NCBI RefSeq assembly: GCF_001676725.1
Contig: NZ_CP016172.1
Location: forward strand, 3,100,001 to 3,164,000
DNA length: 64,000 nt
Direction: 5' to 3'
Source: Bordetella flabilis
Lineage (GTDB): Bacteria; Pseudomonadota; Gammaproteobacteria; Burkholderiales; Burkholderiaceae_B
This document shows positions 53,445 to 61,907 of this stretch, one piece after another. The notes beneath the pieces are model-generated. The model saw nothing but the letters and a program-made list of their open reading frames with translations. It was not told the origin of the DNA and made no database searches. The translations under genes and the position numbers were made by a program. Positions within the stretch are counted from its first letter, which is position 1; each line of letters opens with the position of its first letter.

Positions 53445-54971
53445 ATGAGCAACGCATTATTCGCCTTGAAACTGCACGCCGACGACGATGTCGCGATCGC
53501 GCGGCGGCCCATCGCCAGCGGTGTGCTGCTGGAGGAATTCGACGCCGTGCGCGTGCGTGATGACATACCGGAGGCCCACAAGGTGGCCCTGCGCGACATC
53601 GCGGCAGGCAGCGCCGTGCGCCGCTACGGCCAGATCATCGGATTTGCCACACGGGACATCGAGGCCGGCGAGCATGTGCATACGCACAATCTGGCCATGG
53701 GCGACTTCCAGCGCGATTACGCCTTCGGCGCCAACGCCACACCGGTGGTCCCCGCGCAGGAAGGGCTGACATTCATGGGCTTTCGCCGCCCGGATGGCCG
53801 GGTCGCCACGCGCAACTATATCGGCATCATCAGCACGGTGAACTGCTCGGCCAGCGTGAGCAAGATGGCTGCCCAGCGCTTTGCCCAGGCCGGCGCGCTC
53901 GACGCCTTCCCCAATGTGGACGGCATCGTGCCCATCACCCACAGTTTCGGCTGTTGCATCGACCACGAAGGCGAAGGCATACGGCAATTGCGCCGCACCA
54001 TCGGCGGCTACGTGCGCCATCCGAACTTCGCCGGCGTGGTCATCGTCGGCCTGGGCTGCGAGTCCAACCAGATGAGCGCCATCCTGGTCGCCGAAGGCGT
54101 GTCGCCCAGCTCGACCATGGTGCCACTGGTGATCCAGGAACAAGGCGGCACGCAGAAAACCGTGGACGCCGTGGTCAGGGCCATCGACGCCATGCTGCCC
54201 ATCGCCAACCAGGCGGTGCGCGAGCCCCTGCCCGTGTCGCACCTGAATATTGCATTGCAGTGTGGCGGGTCGGACGGCTATTCCGGCATCACGGCCAACC
54301 CCGCCCTGGGCGTTGCGGTGGACCTGCTGGTGGCCCATGGCGGCACCGCGATCCTGACCGAGACGCCCGAGATCTATGGCGCCGAACACCTGTTGACGCG
54401 ACGCGCCGTCTCGCGGGAAGTGGGCGAGAAAGTGGTGGAGCGCATACGCTGGTGGGAAGCGTACGCCGAGCGCGAACACGGCAGCATCGACAACAATCCC
54501 ACGCCGGGCAACAAGGCAGGCGGCCTGACCACCATCCTGGAAAAATCCCTGGGCGCTGTCGCCAAGAGCGGCTCCACGCCGCTGGTGGACGTCTACAAGT
54601 ATGCCGAACCCGTCGACAAGCATGGCCTGGTGTTCATGGATGCACCCGGCTACGACCCGATGGGCGCCACCGGCCAGATCGCCAGCGGCGCGAACCTGGT
54701 GGTGTTCACCACCGGACGCGGGTCCTGTTTCGGCGCCAAGCCGGCGCCCTCCATCAAGGTGGCCACCAACACCCGCATGTACGAACGCATGCGCGACGAC
54801 ATGGACATCAACTGCGGCGCCATCATGGACGGGACGGCCAGCGTACGCGAAAAGGGCGAAGAGATCTTTCGCGAGATTGTCCGCGTCGCCTCCGGAGGCC
54901 AGTCCAAGAGCGAAGCGCTCGGCGTCGGCAATGAAGAGTTCGTGCCCTGGATGATCGGCGCGCAGATGTAG
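53445..54971 (+). CDS. UxaA/GarD family dehydratase (altronate/galactarate type)
   Basis: 508 residues. An N-terminal SAF domain (about 8-90, VALRDIAAGSAVRRYGQIIGFA) and the large D-galactarate dehydratase/altronate hydrolase domain (about 105-505) are fused, as in GarD and UxaA. RVATRNYIGIISTVNCSASV, THSFGCCIDHEGEG and GLGCESNQMSAI are conserved, and cysteines C152-C177 region may hold metal. Family members dehydrate sugar acids. GGAGA precedes the ATG. It leads an operon with a Bug receptor and LeuCD-like hydro-lyase, so a hydroxylated di- or tricarboxylic acid is likely (inference). Confidence 0.9.
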   Translation: MSNALFALKLHADDDVAIARRPIASGVLLEEFDAVRVRDDIPEAHKVALRDIAAGSAVRRYGQIIGFATRDIEAGEHVHTHNLAMGDFQRDYAFGANATPVVPAQEGLTFMGFRRPDGRVATRNYIGIISTVNCSASVSKMAAQRFAQAGALDAFPNVDGIVPITHSFGCCIDHEGEGIRQLRRTIGGYVRHPNFAGVVIVGLGCESNQMSAILVAEGVSPSSTMVPLVIQEQGGTQKTVDAVVRAIDAMLPIANQAVREPLPVSHLNIALQCGGSDGYSGITANPALGVAVDLLVAHGGTAILTETPEIYGAEHLLTRRAVSREVGEKVVERIRWWEAYAEREHGSIDNNPTPGNKAGGLTTILEKSLGAVAKSGSTPLVDVYKYAEPVDKHGLVFMDAPGYDPMGATGQIASGANLVVFTTGRGSCFGAKPAPSIKVATNTRMYERMRDDMDINCGAIMDGTASVREKGEEIFREIVRVASGGQSKSEALGVGNEEFVPWMIGAQM

Positions 54972-55058
54972 CGCGCGGCGTCTGCTCGCTTCGCGATTTC
55001 GATGCGCGCCTGGACACCGTGCAGGCGGCACTTTTCTGTTTATCTTCCGGAGACAAAT

Positions 55059-56060
55059 ATGATGCAACCCCTGCCCCAGGCTACCTTGTCGCGACGCGAT
55101 CTGCTGCTGGGCGGCGCGGCGCTGACGATGGCCGGCGTGGCCCGTCCCGCACGCGCCCAGGCCTGGCCGGCCAAGCCGCTGCGCGTGGTGGTGCCCTTCC
55201 CGCCCGGCGGCACGACCGACTTCGTCACCCGCCTGATCGCCACCAAGGTAGGCCAGAGCATAGACCAGACTGCCATCGTGGAGAACCGGCCCGGCGCCGG
55301 TACGGTGATCGGCGTGGACTACGTCGCCAAGTCGGCGCCGGACGGCTATTCCTACGTATGCGTGGCCGGCAGCTTCTGCGTGAACAGCGTACTGCTCAAG
55401 CGCCTGCCCTATGACAGCCTGGCGGACCTGCGTCCCGTGGCCATGATGGGCATGTCCGAGCAGGCCCTGGCCGTCTTCCCGGGCAGCGGGCTGAAGAACC
55501 TGGACGACTTGCGCAAGGCGGCGCAGGCCAGTCCGGGCAAGCTCAGCTACGGCTCCTTCGGCATCGGCACCACGCCGCATCTGGCCGGGGAAATGCTCAA
55601 GCAGCAGATGGGCGGGCTCGACATCACGCACGTGCCCTACAAGGGCCAGGGTCCGGCGCTGACCGACCTGCTGGGCGGCCACATCACCATGATGTTCGGC
55701 ACCTGGCTGGACCTGCGCGACCTGGTCAAGAGCGGCAAGCTGGTGGTGCTGGGCATGGCGACGGAAAAGCGCTCGCGCTTCGCACCCGATATCCCGACCA
55801 TGCGCGAGCAAGGCGTCGACATCGTTTCGAACACCTGGGCCGGCCTGCTGGCGCCGGCAAAGACGCCGGACGTGATCGTCCAGCGCATGAACGCGGAGGT
55901 GAACAAGGCCCTGGCGCTACCCGATGTGGTGGCCGCCTTCGACAAGAACAGCACGCTGGCGCTGCCTGGCAGCACGGAACAGTTCAAGGCCTATATCCAA
56001 AGCGAGATCGACAAGTACGCGAAAATCATCGCAACGGCTCATATCACGGCCGAAGGCTGA
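55059..56060 (+). CDS. Bug/TctC family receptor
   Basis: 333 residues from the ATG at 55059 (a second ATG directly follows); CGGAGA is seven bases upstream. The N-terminus SRRDLLLGGAALTMAG has a twin-arginine motif, so this Bug protein may use the Tat route. WPAKPLRVVVPFPPGGTTDF, NRPGAGTVIGVDYVAKSAPDGY and HVPYKGQGPAL follow. It lies 87 bases after the dehydratase gene and 26 before the leuC-like gene, in one operon, and is the likely receptor for the pathway substrate. Confidence 0.93.
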   Translation: MMQPLPQATLSRRDLLLGGAALTMAGVARPARAQAWPAKPLRVVVPFPPGGTTDFVTRLIATKVGQSIDQTAIVENRPGAGTVIGVDYVAKSAPDGYSYVCVAGSFCVNSVLLKRLPYDSLADLRPVAMMGMSEQALAVFPGSGLKNLDDLRKAAQASPGKLSYGSFGIGTTPHLAGEMLKQQMGGLDITHVPYKGQGPALTDLLGGHITMMFGTWLDLRDLVKSGKLVVLGMATEKRSRFAPDIPTMREQGVDIVSNTWAGLLAPAKTPDVIVQRMNAEVNKALALPDVVAAFDKNSTLALPGSTEQFKAYIQSEIDKYAKIIATAHITAEG

Positions 56061-56086
56061 GCCGCGCGCATCCGGACGGAAGAAAC

Positions 56087-57532
56087 ATGCCTGAATCCCC
56101 TCACCCGACCCGGCCCGATGCCGGGCCGCAGACCTACTTCGACAAGATCTGGGAAGCGCACTTCATCAAGGCCTTCGACAGCCGCGAACACCTGCTGCAG
56201 ATCGATCGCCTGATGTTGCACGAGGCCATGGGCACGGTCGCCATGCGTGAACTGCTGCAGGAGAACCGCCCGGTGGCGAGTCCGGCGCAGGTCTTCAGCC
56301 TGATCGACCACGCCGTGCAGACCAGGCCCGGCATCGGCCGGCGCAAGGGCTGGAACGAGGTCGGCACGCAACTGATCGACGAATCGCGCCTGTCGTCGCG
56401 GCGGCTCGGGCTGCACTTCATCGACGTGGACGATCCGCGCCAGGGGATCTCGCATGTGGTGGCGCCCGAACTGGGCATCGCCTTGCCCGGCCTGACCATC
56501 GTCTGTCCGGACAGCCATACCTGTACGCTGGGCGGGCTGGGCGCGCTGGCCTGGGGTATCGGCGCCTCGGAGTGCAAGCACGTGCTGGCCACGCAGGTCC
56601 TGATGCAGTCCCGGCCCAGGACCATGCGGGTCAATTTCCATGGCGCGCCGCCGCCGCATGTCTATGCGAAGGACATGATCCTGCACCTGATTTCGCGCGT
56701 CGGGGCCAACGGGGGCAACGGCCATGCCGTGCAATTCGCCGGCGCGGCCATCGCCGCCATGCCGATCGAGGCGCGCATGACGCTGTGCAATATGGCGATC
56801 GAGTTCTCGGCCAAGTACGGCTTCGTGGCGCCGGACGACGCCACCTTCGAATACCTGCATGGCCGCGAGTTCGCCCCCAAGGGCGCGGCCTGGGATGCGG
56901 CCGTGGCGCACTGGCGCGCGCTCGCCCGCGACGAAGGCGCGGTCTTCGATCGCGAAGTGGATATCGATTGCTCGGCCCTGGAGCCGCAGGTCAGCTGGGG
57001 GACCAGCCCGCAACACGTCATACCGGTCACCGGCCGCATTCCTTCGCCGGCGGACTACGCGGACAGCGGCGAACGCGCATGGGTGGAGCGCGCGCTGCGC
57101 TACCAGGGCCTGGAGCCGGGCACCCTGGCCCGGGACATTCCCATCGACGCGGCCTACATCGGTTCCTGCACCAACGCGAGGTTGTCCGACCTGCGCGAGG
57201 CGGCAGCCGTATTGCGCGGCGGCAAGGTGGCCCCCGGCGTGACCGCCATCTGCGTTCCGGGCAGCAGCCAGGTCAAGCGCGAAGCCGAGGCCGAAGGCCT
57301 GGACCGCGTGTTCCTGGAAGCAGGATTCGAGTGGCACGACTCCGGCTGCGGCCTGTGCGCGCAGGGGAAGGATCGATTCAAGGGCGAACGCATCATGAGC
57401 ACGACCAACCGCAATTTCGAGAACCGCCAGGGCCTGGGATCGCGCACCCACCTGGCCAGCCCGGCAACGGTGGCGGCGTCGGCCCTGACCGGCCGCATGA
57501 CCAGCGTGCGCCAGTTGCGCGACGGAGGCTGA
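56087..57532 (+). CDS. LeuC-like large subunit, aconitase superfamily hydro-lyase
   Basis: 481 residues. Aconitase fold: CPDSHTCTLGGLGALAWGIG, YIGSCTNARLSDL with C361, and HDSGCGLCAQG with C421 and C424, the three ligands of a [4Fe-4S] cluster. Homologous to isopropylmalate isomerase but with SGCGLC instead of the GCSMC of housekeeping LeuC and located in a catabolic operon. It pairs with the small-subunit gene 1 base downstream and probably hydrates or dehydrates another di- or tricarboxylate. GGAAG precedes the ATG. Confidence 0.88.
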   Translation: MPESPHPTRPDAGPQTYFDKIWEAHFIKAFDSREHLLQIDRLMLHEAMGTVAMRELLQENRPVASPAQVFSLIDHAVQTRPGIGRRKGWNEVGTQLIDESRLSSRRLGLHFIDVDDPRQGISHVVAPELGIALPGLTIVCPDSHTCTLGGLGALAWGIGASECKHVLATQVLMQSRPRTMRVNFHGAPPPHVYAKDMILHLISRVGANGGNGHAVQFAGAAIAAMPIEARMTLCNMAIEFSAKYGFVAPDDATFEYLHGREFAPKGAAWDAAVAHWRALARDEGAVFDREVDIDCSALEPQVSWGTSPQHVIPVTGRIPSPADYADSGERAWVERALRYQGLEPGTLARDIPIDAAYIGSCTNARLSDLREAAAVLRGGKVAPGVTAICVPGSSQVKREAEAEGLDRVFLEAGFEWHDSGCGLCAQGKDRFKGERIMSTTNRNFENRQGLGSRTHLASPATVAASALTGRMTSVRQLRDGG

Positions 57533-57533
57533 A

Positions 57534-58169
57534 ATGGAGAAATTCTCGAGCCACAGCGGATACGGCGCGCCGCTGATGCAGATCAACATCGATACCGACC
57601 AGATCATTCCATCGCGCTTCCTGCCGCGCACGTCAACGCCAAACGGATTGGGCGAGGGCCTGTTCGCCGAGTGGCGCACCCGCCCGGACGGCAGCGCGAA
57701 CCCCGATTTCATCCTCAACCGCGCTCCCTGGAGCGGCGCGACCGTATTGCTGGCCGGCCGCAACTTCGGCTGCGGCTCGTCTCGGGAGGGCGCGCCCAAG
57801 GCCCTGCGGCAATGCGGATTCCGGGTTGTGATCGCGCCCTCTTTCGGCGACATCTTCTACGGCAACTGCTTCCGCAACGGTATCGTGCCGGTCGCCCTGC
57901 CCGAAGAAGTCGTGACCGCCCTGGCAGACCGCGCGATGACGCTGGGCGCGCAGGCCACGCTGAATGTGGACCTGGGCGACCAGACGGTCAGGACCGCGCA
58001 AGGCGAGGTCCACGCCTTCCAGTCGCCCGCCCGGCTGCGCGCGATGCTGCTGGACGGGCTGGACGAAATCGACCTGACGCTGACCATGCAGCAGGACATC
58101 GACGCGTACCGGCGCCGGGACACGTCGCGGCGGCCATGGGCGTACGACCTTCCACGCGCCGCACCATAG
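57534..58169 (+). CDS. LeuD-like small subunit
   Basis: 211 residues. NIDTDQIIPSRFLPRTS, the flexible loop NFGCGSSREGAPKAL and FGDIFYGNCFRNGIVPV are the hallmarks of the swivel subunit. GGAGG precedes the ATG, which comes 1 base after the large-subunit stop. The two products should form the active heterodimer. Substrate specificity, set partly by this subunit, cannot be told from the text. The gene converges on a LysR gene. Confidence 0.9.
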   Translation: MEKFSSHSGYGAPLMQINIDTDQIIPSRFLPRTSTPNGLGEGLFAEWRTRPDGSANPDFILNRAPWSGATVLLAGRNFGCGSSREGAPKALRQCGFRVVIAPSFGDIFYGNCFRNGIVPVALPEEVVTALADRAMTLGAQATLNVDLGDQTVRTAQGEVHAFQSPARLRAMLLDGLDEIDLTLTMQQDIDAYRRRDTSRRPWAYDLPRAAP

Positions 58170-58198
58170 CGTTTCCCGCGCCAGGGCATGGGTCGTCA

Positions 58199-58221
58199 CG
58201 CGGGGAATCGGAGCCCCCGCG
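58199..58221. terminator. Hairpin between convergent leuD-like and LysR genes
   Basis: CGCGGGG and CCCCGCG frame a 9-base loop in the 60-base gap between convergent genes. GC-rich stem of 7 bp, without a T run. Confidence 0.4.
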
Positions 58222-58229
58222 CGGGCGGA

Positions 58230-59501
58230 TCACCCGGCCGGCGATGGCGTCGCCGCCGTTGCGGCCAGGCGCATGACTTCGTCGAGCAACGCGCGCGCGC
58301 CCGGCGACAACTGGGCGCCGCTGCGCAGCGTCACGCCGATCTCCCGCTGCATGCCGTCCAGCGGGAAGTCCAATGCCGCCAGCCCGCCTGACTCGAACTC
58401 GTAGTGCAACTGGTGCACCGACAGCGCGGTCAGCATGTCCGAATGCAGCAACAGGCCCCTGAGCAGGGCCAGGTCGGCCGTTTCCACGGAGGGCGCCAGG
58501 GGAGGATGCCCCTTGCGGCGGAAGAAATCGTTGAGCTGGCCGCGCAGCGGCGAGGAGGCGCGCGAGAGCACCCAGGGATAGCGGAACAGGTCGTCGAAAC
58601 CGATCGCCGCTTGCCGTGCAAGCGGGTGATCGGCGCGCGCGATCAGGACGATGTCCTCGTGCAACAGCACGCGCGTGGTCAGCGAAGTGTCGCGCAACGG
58701 CCGCAGCGCACCCAGGATGAAATCCACATCGGCGCTGAGCAAGCGAGCGCACAGGTCCCCGTAGGGGCTTTCCAGCGTGCGTATGCGCAGGCGCGGATGG
58801 CGCGCCAGGACGTTGGCGATCGCCGTCGGCAGAACCATGGTCCGCACCAGGGGCAGCGCGCCGACGGTGACCACGCCTTCGATCGCGCCCTTCAGGGCCG
58901 CGACGTCGGCCTGGATGTTGCGCAGCTCCGCCAGCACGCGCTTGAAGCGCACCACCCAGCGCTCGCCCACCGGCGTGGGCACCATGCCGCGCGCGGTGCG
59001 CTGGAACAGGGGCTGGCCCAGGCTTTCCTCCAGCCGCGCGATCGACGCGCTGATGGCCGGCTGCGTCACGCCGCACAGGTGAGCCACCGTCGATACATGG
59101 TGCACGTCGGCCAGCATCGCGGCGCTGGTCAGGCGGCGGGTGTGGAACAGCGCCGCCGTGGCGGCCACGCCGGAGCCGCCCGGCCGGCCGCCGTGCAGGG
59201 CCAGGGCCTCGTCGCGCACGGCGTCCAGTTCCCCCTCGATGCGAGCGGCCCGTATCCACACCGATTCTCCGGCGCCCGTCAACAGCATCCCGCTCCCTTT
59301 GCGCTCGAACAGCGCGACACCGAGGCTGTCCTCCAGGCGGCCGATGGCGCGCGTCACCGCGGAGGACGCGCGCAAAAGCGTCTCGGCGGAGCGCCGTACC
59401 CCGCCCGACGCGGCGACCGCATTGAACACATGCACATGCCGCAGGCTCAGCGTTTCCGCCGGGCCGGCGGCGTCGCCGGATGGCCTTTCGATGCCGCCCA
59501 A
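58230..59501 (-). CDS. LysR-type regulator with two tandem helix-turn-helix domains
   Basis: 423 residues from a TTG at 59501, which has GGAG eight bases upstream; no ATG is better placed. Unusually two LysR winged helices are present: the first at about 18-77 (LSLRHVHVFNAVAASGG, AVTRAIGRLEDSLGVALFERK) and the second at about 117-178 (TRRLTSAAMLADVHHVSTV, AISASIARLEESLGQPLFQR), followed by a normal effector domain from about 200. Ordinary LysR proteins have 290-330 residues. It lies between the leuCD-like and prpF-like genes, divergent from the latter, and probably controls the isomerase/hydratase pair. Confidence 0.85.
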   Translation of the reverse strand: MGGIERPSGDAAGPAETLSLRHVHVFNAVAASGGVRRSAETLLRASSAVTRAIGRLEDSLGVALFERKGSGMLLTGAGESVWIRAARIEGELDAVRDEALALHGGRPGGSGVAATAALFHTRRLTSAAMLADVHHVSTVAHLCGVTQPAISASIARLEESLGQPLFQRTARGMVPTPVGERWVVRFKRVLAELRNIQADVAALKGAIEGVVTVGALPLVRTMVLPTAIANVLARHPRLRIRTLESPYGDLCARLLSADVDFILGALRPLRDTSLTTRVLLHEDIVLIARADHPLARQAAIGFDDLFRYPWVLSRASSPLRGQLNDFFRRKGHPPLAPSVETADLALLRGLLLHSDMLTALSVHQLHYEFESGGLAALDFPLDGMQREIGVTLRSGAQLSPGARALLDEVMRLAATAATPSPAG

Positions 59502-59609
59502 GGGAAGAACTCCATAAACGAATTCGAACGACGCCCATCGTACAAGGCAACCCCGTTTCCGCGCCAGCGCTCCATACTCGACAGGCACAACCCCGCGAGG
59601 CAGAAGGCC
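59502..59609. promoter_or_regulatory. Divergent promoter region of the double-HTH LysR and prpF-like genes
   Basis: 108 bases. The sequence from 59510 to 59580 is somewhat richer in AT than the flanks. No unambiguous promoter hexamers or palindrome found. Confidence 0.35.
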
Positions 59610-60743
59610 ATGGACACAGGCTCGAAAAACCAAACGCAGCGCTCCATCCCATGCATGCTGATGCGTGGCGGGACCTCCCGGGGCCCCTTCTTCAAAGCCA
59701 CCGACCTGCCGCGGGACATCGCCGCGCGCGACGCCGTGCTGCTGGCCGCCATGGGTTCCCCGGACCGCCGCCAGATCGACGGCCTGGGCGGAGCGCACCC
59801 GCTGACCAGCAAGGTGGGCATCGTGCGCCCCGGCACCCGCGCAGGCGTGGATGTCGAATTCCTGTTTGCCCAGGTATCGCTGGAAGACGCCAAGGTCGAT
59901 ACGACGCCCAACTGCGGCAACATGCTGGCGGCCGTCGTGCCCTTCGCCATCGAGACCGGCATGTTGGCGCCTCAAGGGCAGACCAGCACCTTCCGCGTCC
60001 TGACCGTGAATACCGGCATGCAGTGCGATATCACGGTACAGACGCCGGACGGCGCGATGCGCTACGACGGAGATGCCAGGATCGACGGCGTTCCCGGTAC
60101 CGCCGCGCCGATCTACATCGATTTCCTCGACACCGCGGGCTCGGTATGCAGCGGGCTGCTCCCCACCGGGCGGGCATGCGACACGCTGGAGATCGATGGC
60201 CAGCCTCCGTTGCAGGTCACCTGCATCGACAACGGCATGCCCATGGTGTTGATCCGGGCCGCGGACCTGGACCGCGTGGGCGACGAGCCCGTCGCCGCCC
60301 TGAACGCCGACGGCGAGCTCAAGGCCCGGCTCGAGGCCATCCGCCTGCAAGCAGGCCACCTGATGGGCCTGGGCGACGTGCGGGACAAGCCCTACCCCAA
60401 GATGTGCCTGGTGTCCGCGCCGCGCCACGGCGGTAGCGTCAGTACCCGCTGCTTCATTCCGCATGTCTGCCACGACGCCATCGGCGTGCTGGCCGCGGTA
60501 ACGGTGGCCACCGCGTGCGTGCTGGAGGAGTCGGTCGCCGCCGGCGTGGCGTCGCTGCCCGCCACTGGATTGGCGAAGAAAGTTTCCGTGGAGCACCCTT
60601 CCGGGGAGTTCAGCGTGGACCTTGCCCTTGACCCGGCCGATCCACGCAAGGTGGCCCGCGCGGCGTTGCTGCGCACGGCGCGGCTTATCATGCGAGGCGA
60701 GGTCCAGATTCCAGCCGGCGCCTGGCCCGCGACGGCGGCGTGA
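59610..60743 (+). CDS. PrpF/GalD family isomerase, 4-oxalomesaconate tautomerase-like
   Basis: 377 residues from the ATG at 59610, with AGAAGG nearby. The diaminopimelate-epimerase-like PrpF fold is evident from IPCMLMRGGTSRGPFF, GLGGAHPLTSKVGIV and TTPNCGNMLAAV, which holds the usual active-site cysteine. Members shift double bonds in aconitate-type acids: PrpF acts on methylaconitate, and GalD/LigU on 4-oxalomesaconate. The LigJ-type hydratase gene follows after 63 bases, which favours the oxalomesaconate subgroup. Assignment medium. Confidence 0.87.
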   Translation: MDTGSKNQTQRSIPCMLMRGGTSRGPFFKATDLPRDIAARDAVLLAAMGSPDRRQIDGLGGAHPLTSKVGIVRPGTRAGVDVEFLFAQVSLEDAKVDTTPNCGNMLAAVVPFAIETGMLAPQGQTSTFRVLTVNTGMQCDITVQTPDGAMRYDGDARIDGVPGTAAPIYIDFLDTAGSVCSGLLPTGRACDTLEIDGQPPLQVTCIDNGMPMVLIRAADLDRVGDEPVAALNADGELKARLEAIRLQAGHLMGLGDVRDKPYPKMCLVSAPRHGGSVSTRCFIPHVCHDAIGVLAAVTVATACVLEESVAAGVASLPATGLAKKVSVEHPSGEFSVDLALDPADPRKVARAALLRTARLIMRGEVQIPAGAWPATAA

Positions 60744-60806
60744 CCGCCCTCCCGTTTACCCACGCCCGCGGACCGCAATGCATTCCCACGAACTCAGGAG
60801 AAGCAC

Positions 60807-61835
60807 GTGATCATCGATTGCCATGGCCACTACACCACCGCGCCCAAGGCGCTCGAAGCCTGGCGCAACCAGCAGATCGCCGGTCTGAAGGACCCGACGC
60901 TGACGCCGCGCGTCGCCGATCTGCGCATCAGCGATGACGAGATCCGCGCCTCCATCGAGGACAACCAGCTGCGCCTGATGCGGGCCCGCGGAAGCGACCT
61001 GACGATCTTCTCGCCGCGCGCGAGCTTCATGGCGCATCACATCGGCGACCTGCAGACCAGCCTGACCTGGGCAGCGGTCTGCAACGAGCTATGCCACCGG
61101 GTTGCGTCGCTGTTCCCGGACGCGTTCATCGGCGCCGCGATGCTGCCGCAATCGCCCGGCGAACCGGTTACGACGTGCATTCCGGAATTGGAGCGCTGCG
61201 TCAGGGAATATGGTTTCGTCGCCATCAATTTGAACCCCGACCCCTCCGGCGGGCACTGGACATCGCCGCCGCTGAGCGACCGCTACTGGTACCCCATCTA
61301 CGAAAAGATGGTGGAATACGGCATCCCGGCCATGGTCCACGTCAGCACCAGTTGCAATGCCTGCTTCCACACCACGGGCGCCCACTACCTGAACGCCGAT
61401 ACGACGGCCTTCATGCAGTGCCTGACCTCCGATCTGTTCAAGGATTTCCCGGAACTGAAGTTCGTCATCCCGCACGGCGGCGGCGCGGTCCCGTATCACT
61501 GGGGCCGTTTCCGCGGCCTGGCGCAGGAGCTGAAGCGCCCGCCGCTGGACGAACTGCTGCTGAACAATATCTATTTCGATACCTGCGTCTACCACCAGCC
61601 TGGCATCGACCTGCTGGCCAAGGTCATTCCGGTCAAGAACGTATTGTTCGCCAGCGAAATGATCGGCGCGGTGCGCGGCATCGATCCGACCACGGGCTTT
61701 CATTACGACGACACCAAGCGCTACATCGACGCGGCGCCCGAACTGAGCGACGCGGACCGCCACATGATCTACGAGGGCAACGCCCGGCGTGTCTATCCGC
61801 GCCTGGACGCCGCCCTCAAGGCCCGCGGTAAATAA
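60807..61835 (+). CDS. ligJ: 4-oxalomesaconate hydratase, LigJ type
   Basis: 342 residues from a GTG with CAGGAG upstream. MIIDCHGHYTTAPKALEAW is almost the textbook LigJ start, with H6 and H8 as metal ligands. HVSTSCNACFHTTGAHYLN and FVIPHGGGAVPYHWGRF carry further ligands, and FASEMIGAVRG the last. The amidohydrolase-fold enzyme hydrates 4-oxalomesaconate to 4-carboxy-4-hydroxy-2-oxoadipate in the protocatechuate 4,5-cleavage and gallate pathways. No ring-cleavage dioxygenase is in the window, so its substrate may come from elsewhere or differ. Symbol by strong similarity. Confidence 0.9.
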   Translation: MIIDCHGHYTTAPKALEAWRNQQIAGLKDPTLTPRVADLRISDDEIRASIEDNQLRLMRARGSDLTIFSPRASFMAHHIGDLQTSLTWAAVCNELCHRVASLFPDAFIGAAMLPQSPGEPVTTCIPELERCVREYGFVAINLNPDPSGGHWTSPPLSDRYWYPIYEKMVEYGIPAMVHVSTSCNACFHTTGAHYLNADTTAFMQCLTSDLFKDFPELKFVIPHGGGAVPYHWGRFRGLAQELKRPPLDELLLNNIYFDTCVYHQPGIDLLAKVIPVKNVLFASEMIGAVRGIDPTTGFHYDDTKRYIDAAPELSDADRHMIYEGNARRVYPRLDAALKARGK

Positions 61836-61907
61836 AGCCCCCGGTCGGCCTCGATGTCGACCGCATCGACAATGCCGGCGGATGTCTCCCGCGGTGGCCT
61901 GCCGGGC

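Noticed and set aside
53457..55811. 784-codon open frame antisense to the dehydratase and Bug genes
   Set aside because: Runs across two genuine genes and their gap with no conserved motif.
56087..58169. Housekeeping leuCD of leucine biosynthesis
   Set aside because: No leuA or leuB is nearby, the cluster motif differs, and the operon is catabolic; named LeuC-like and LeuD-like only.
59502..60596. Upstream extension of the double-HTH LysR frame
   Set aside because: The frame stays open but is antisense to the PrpF-like gene and lacks homology; the TTG at 59501 has a suitable GGAG.
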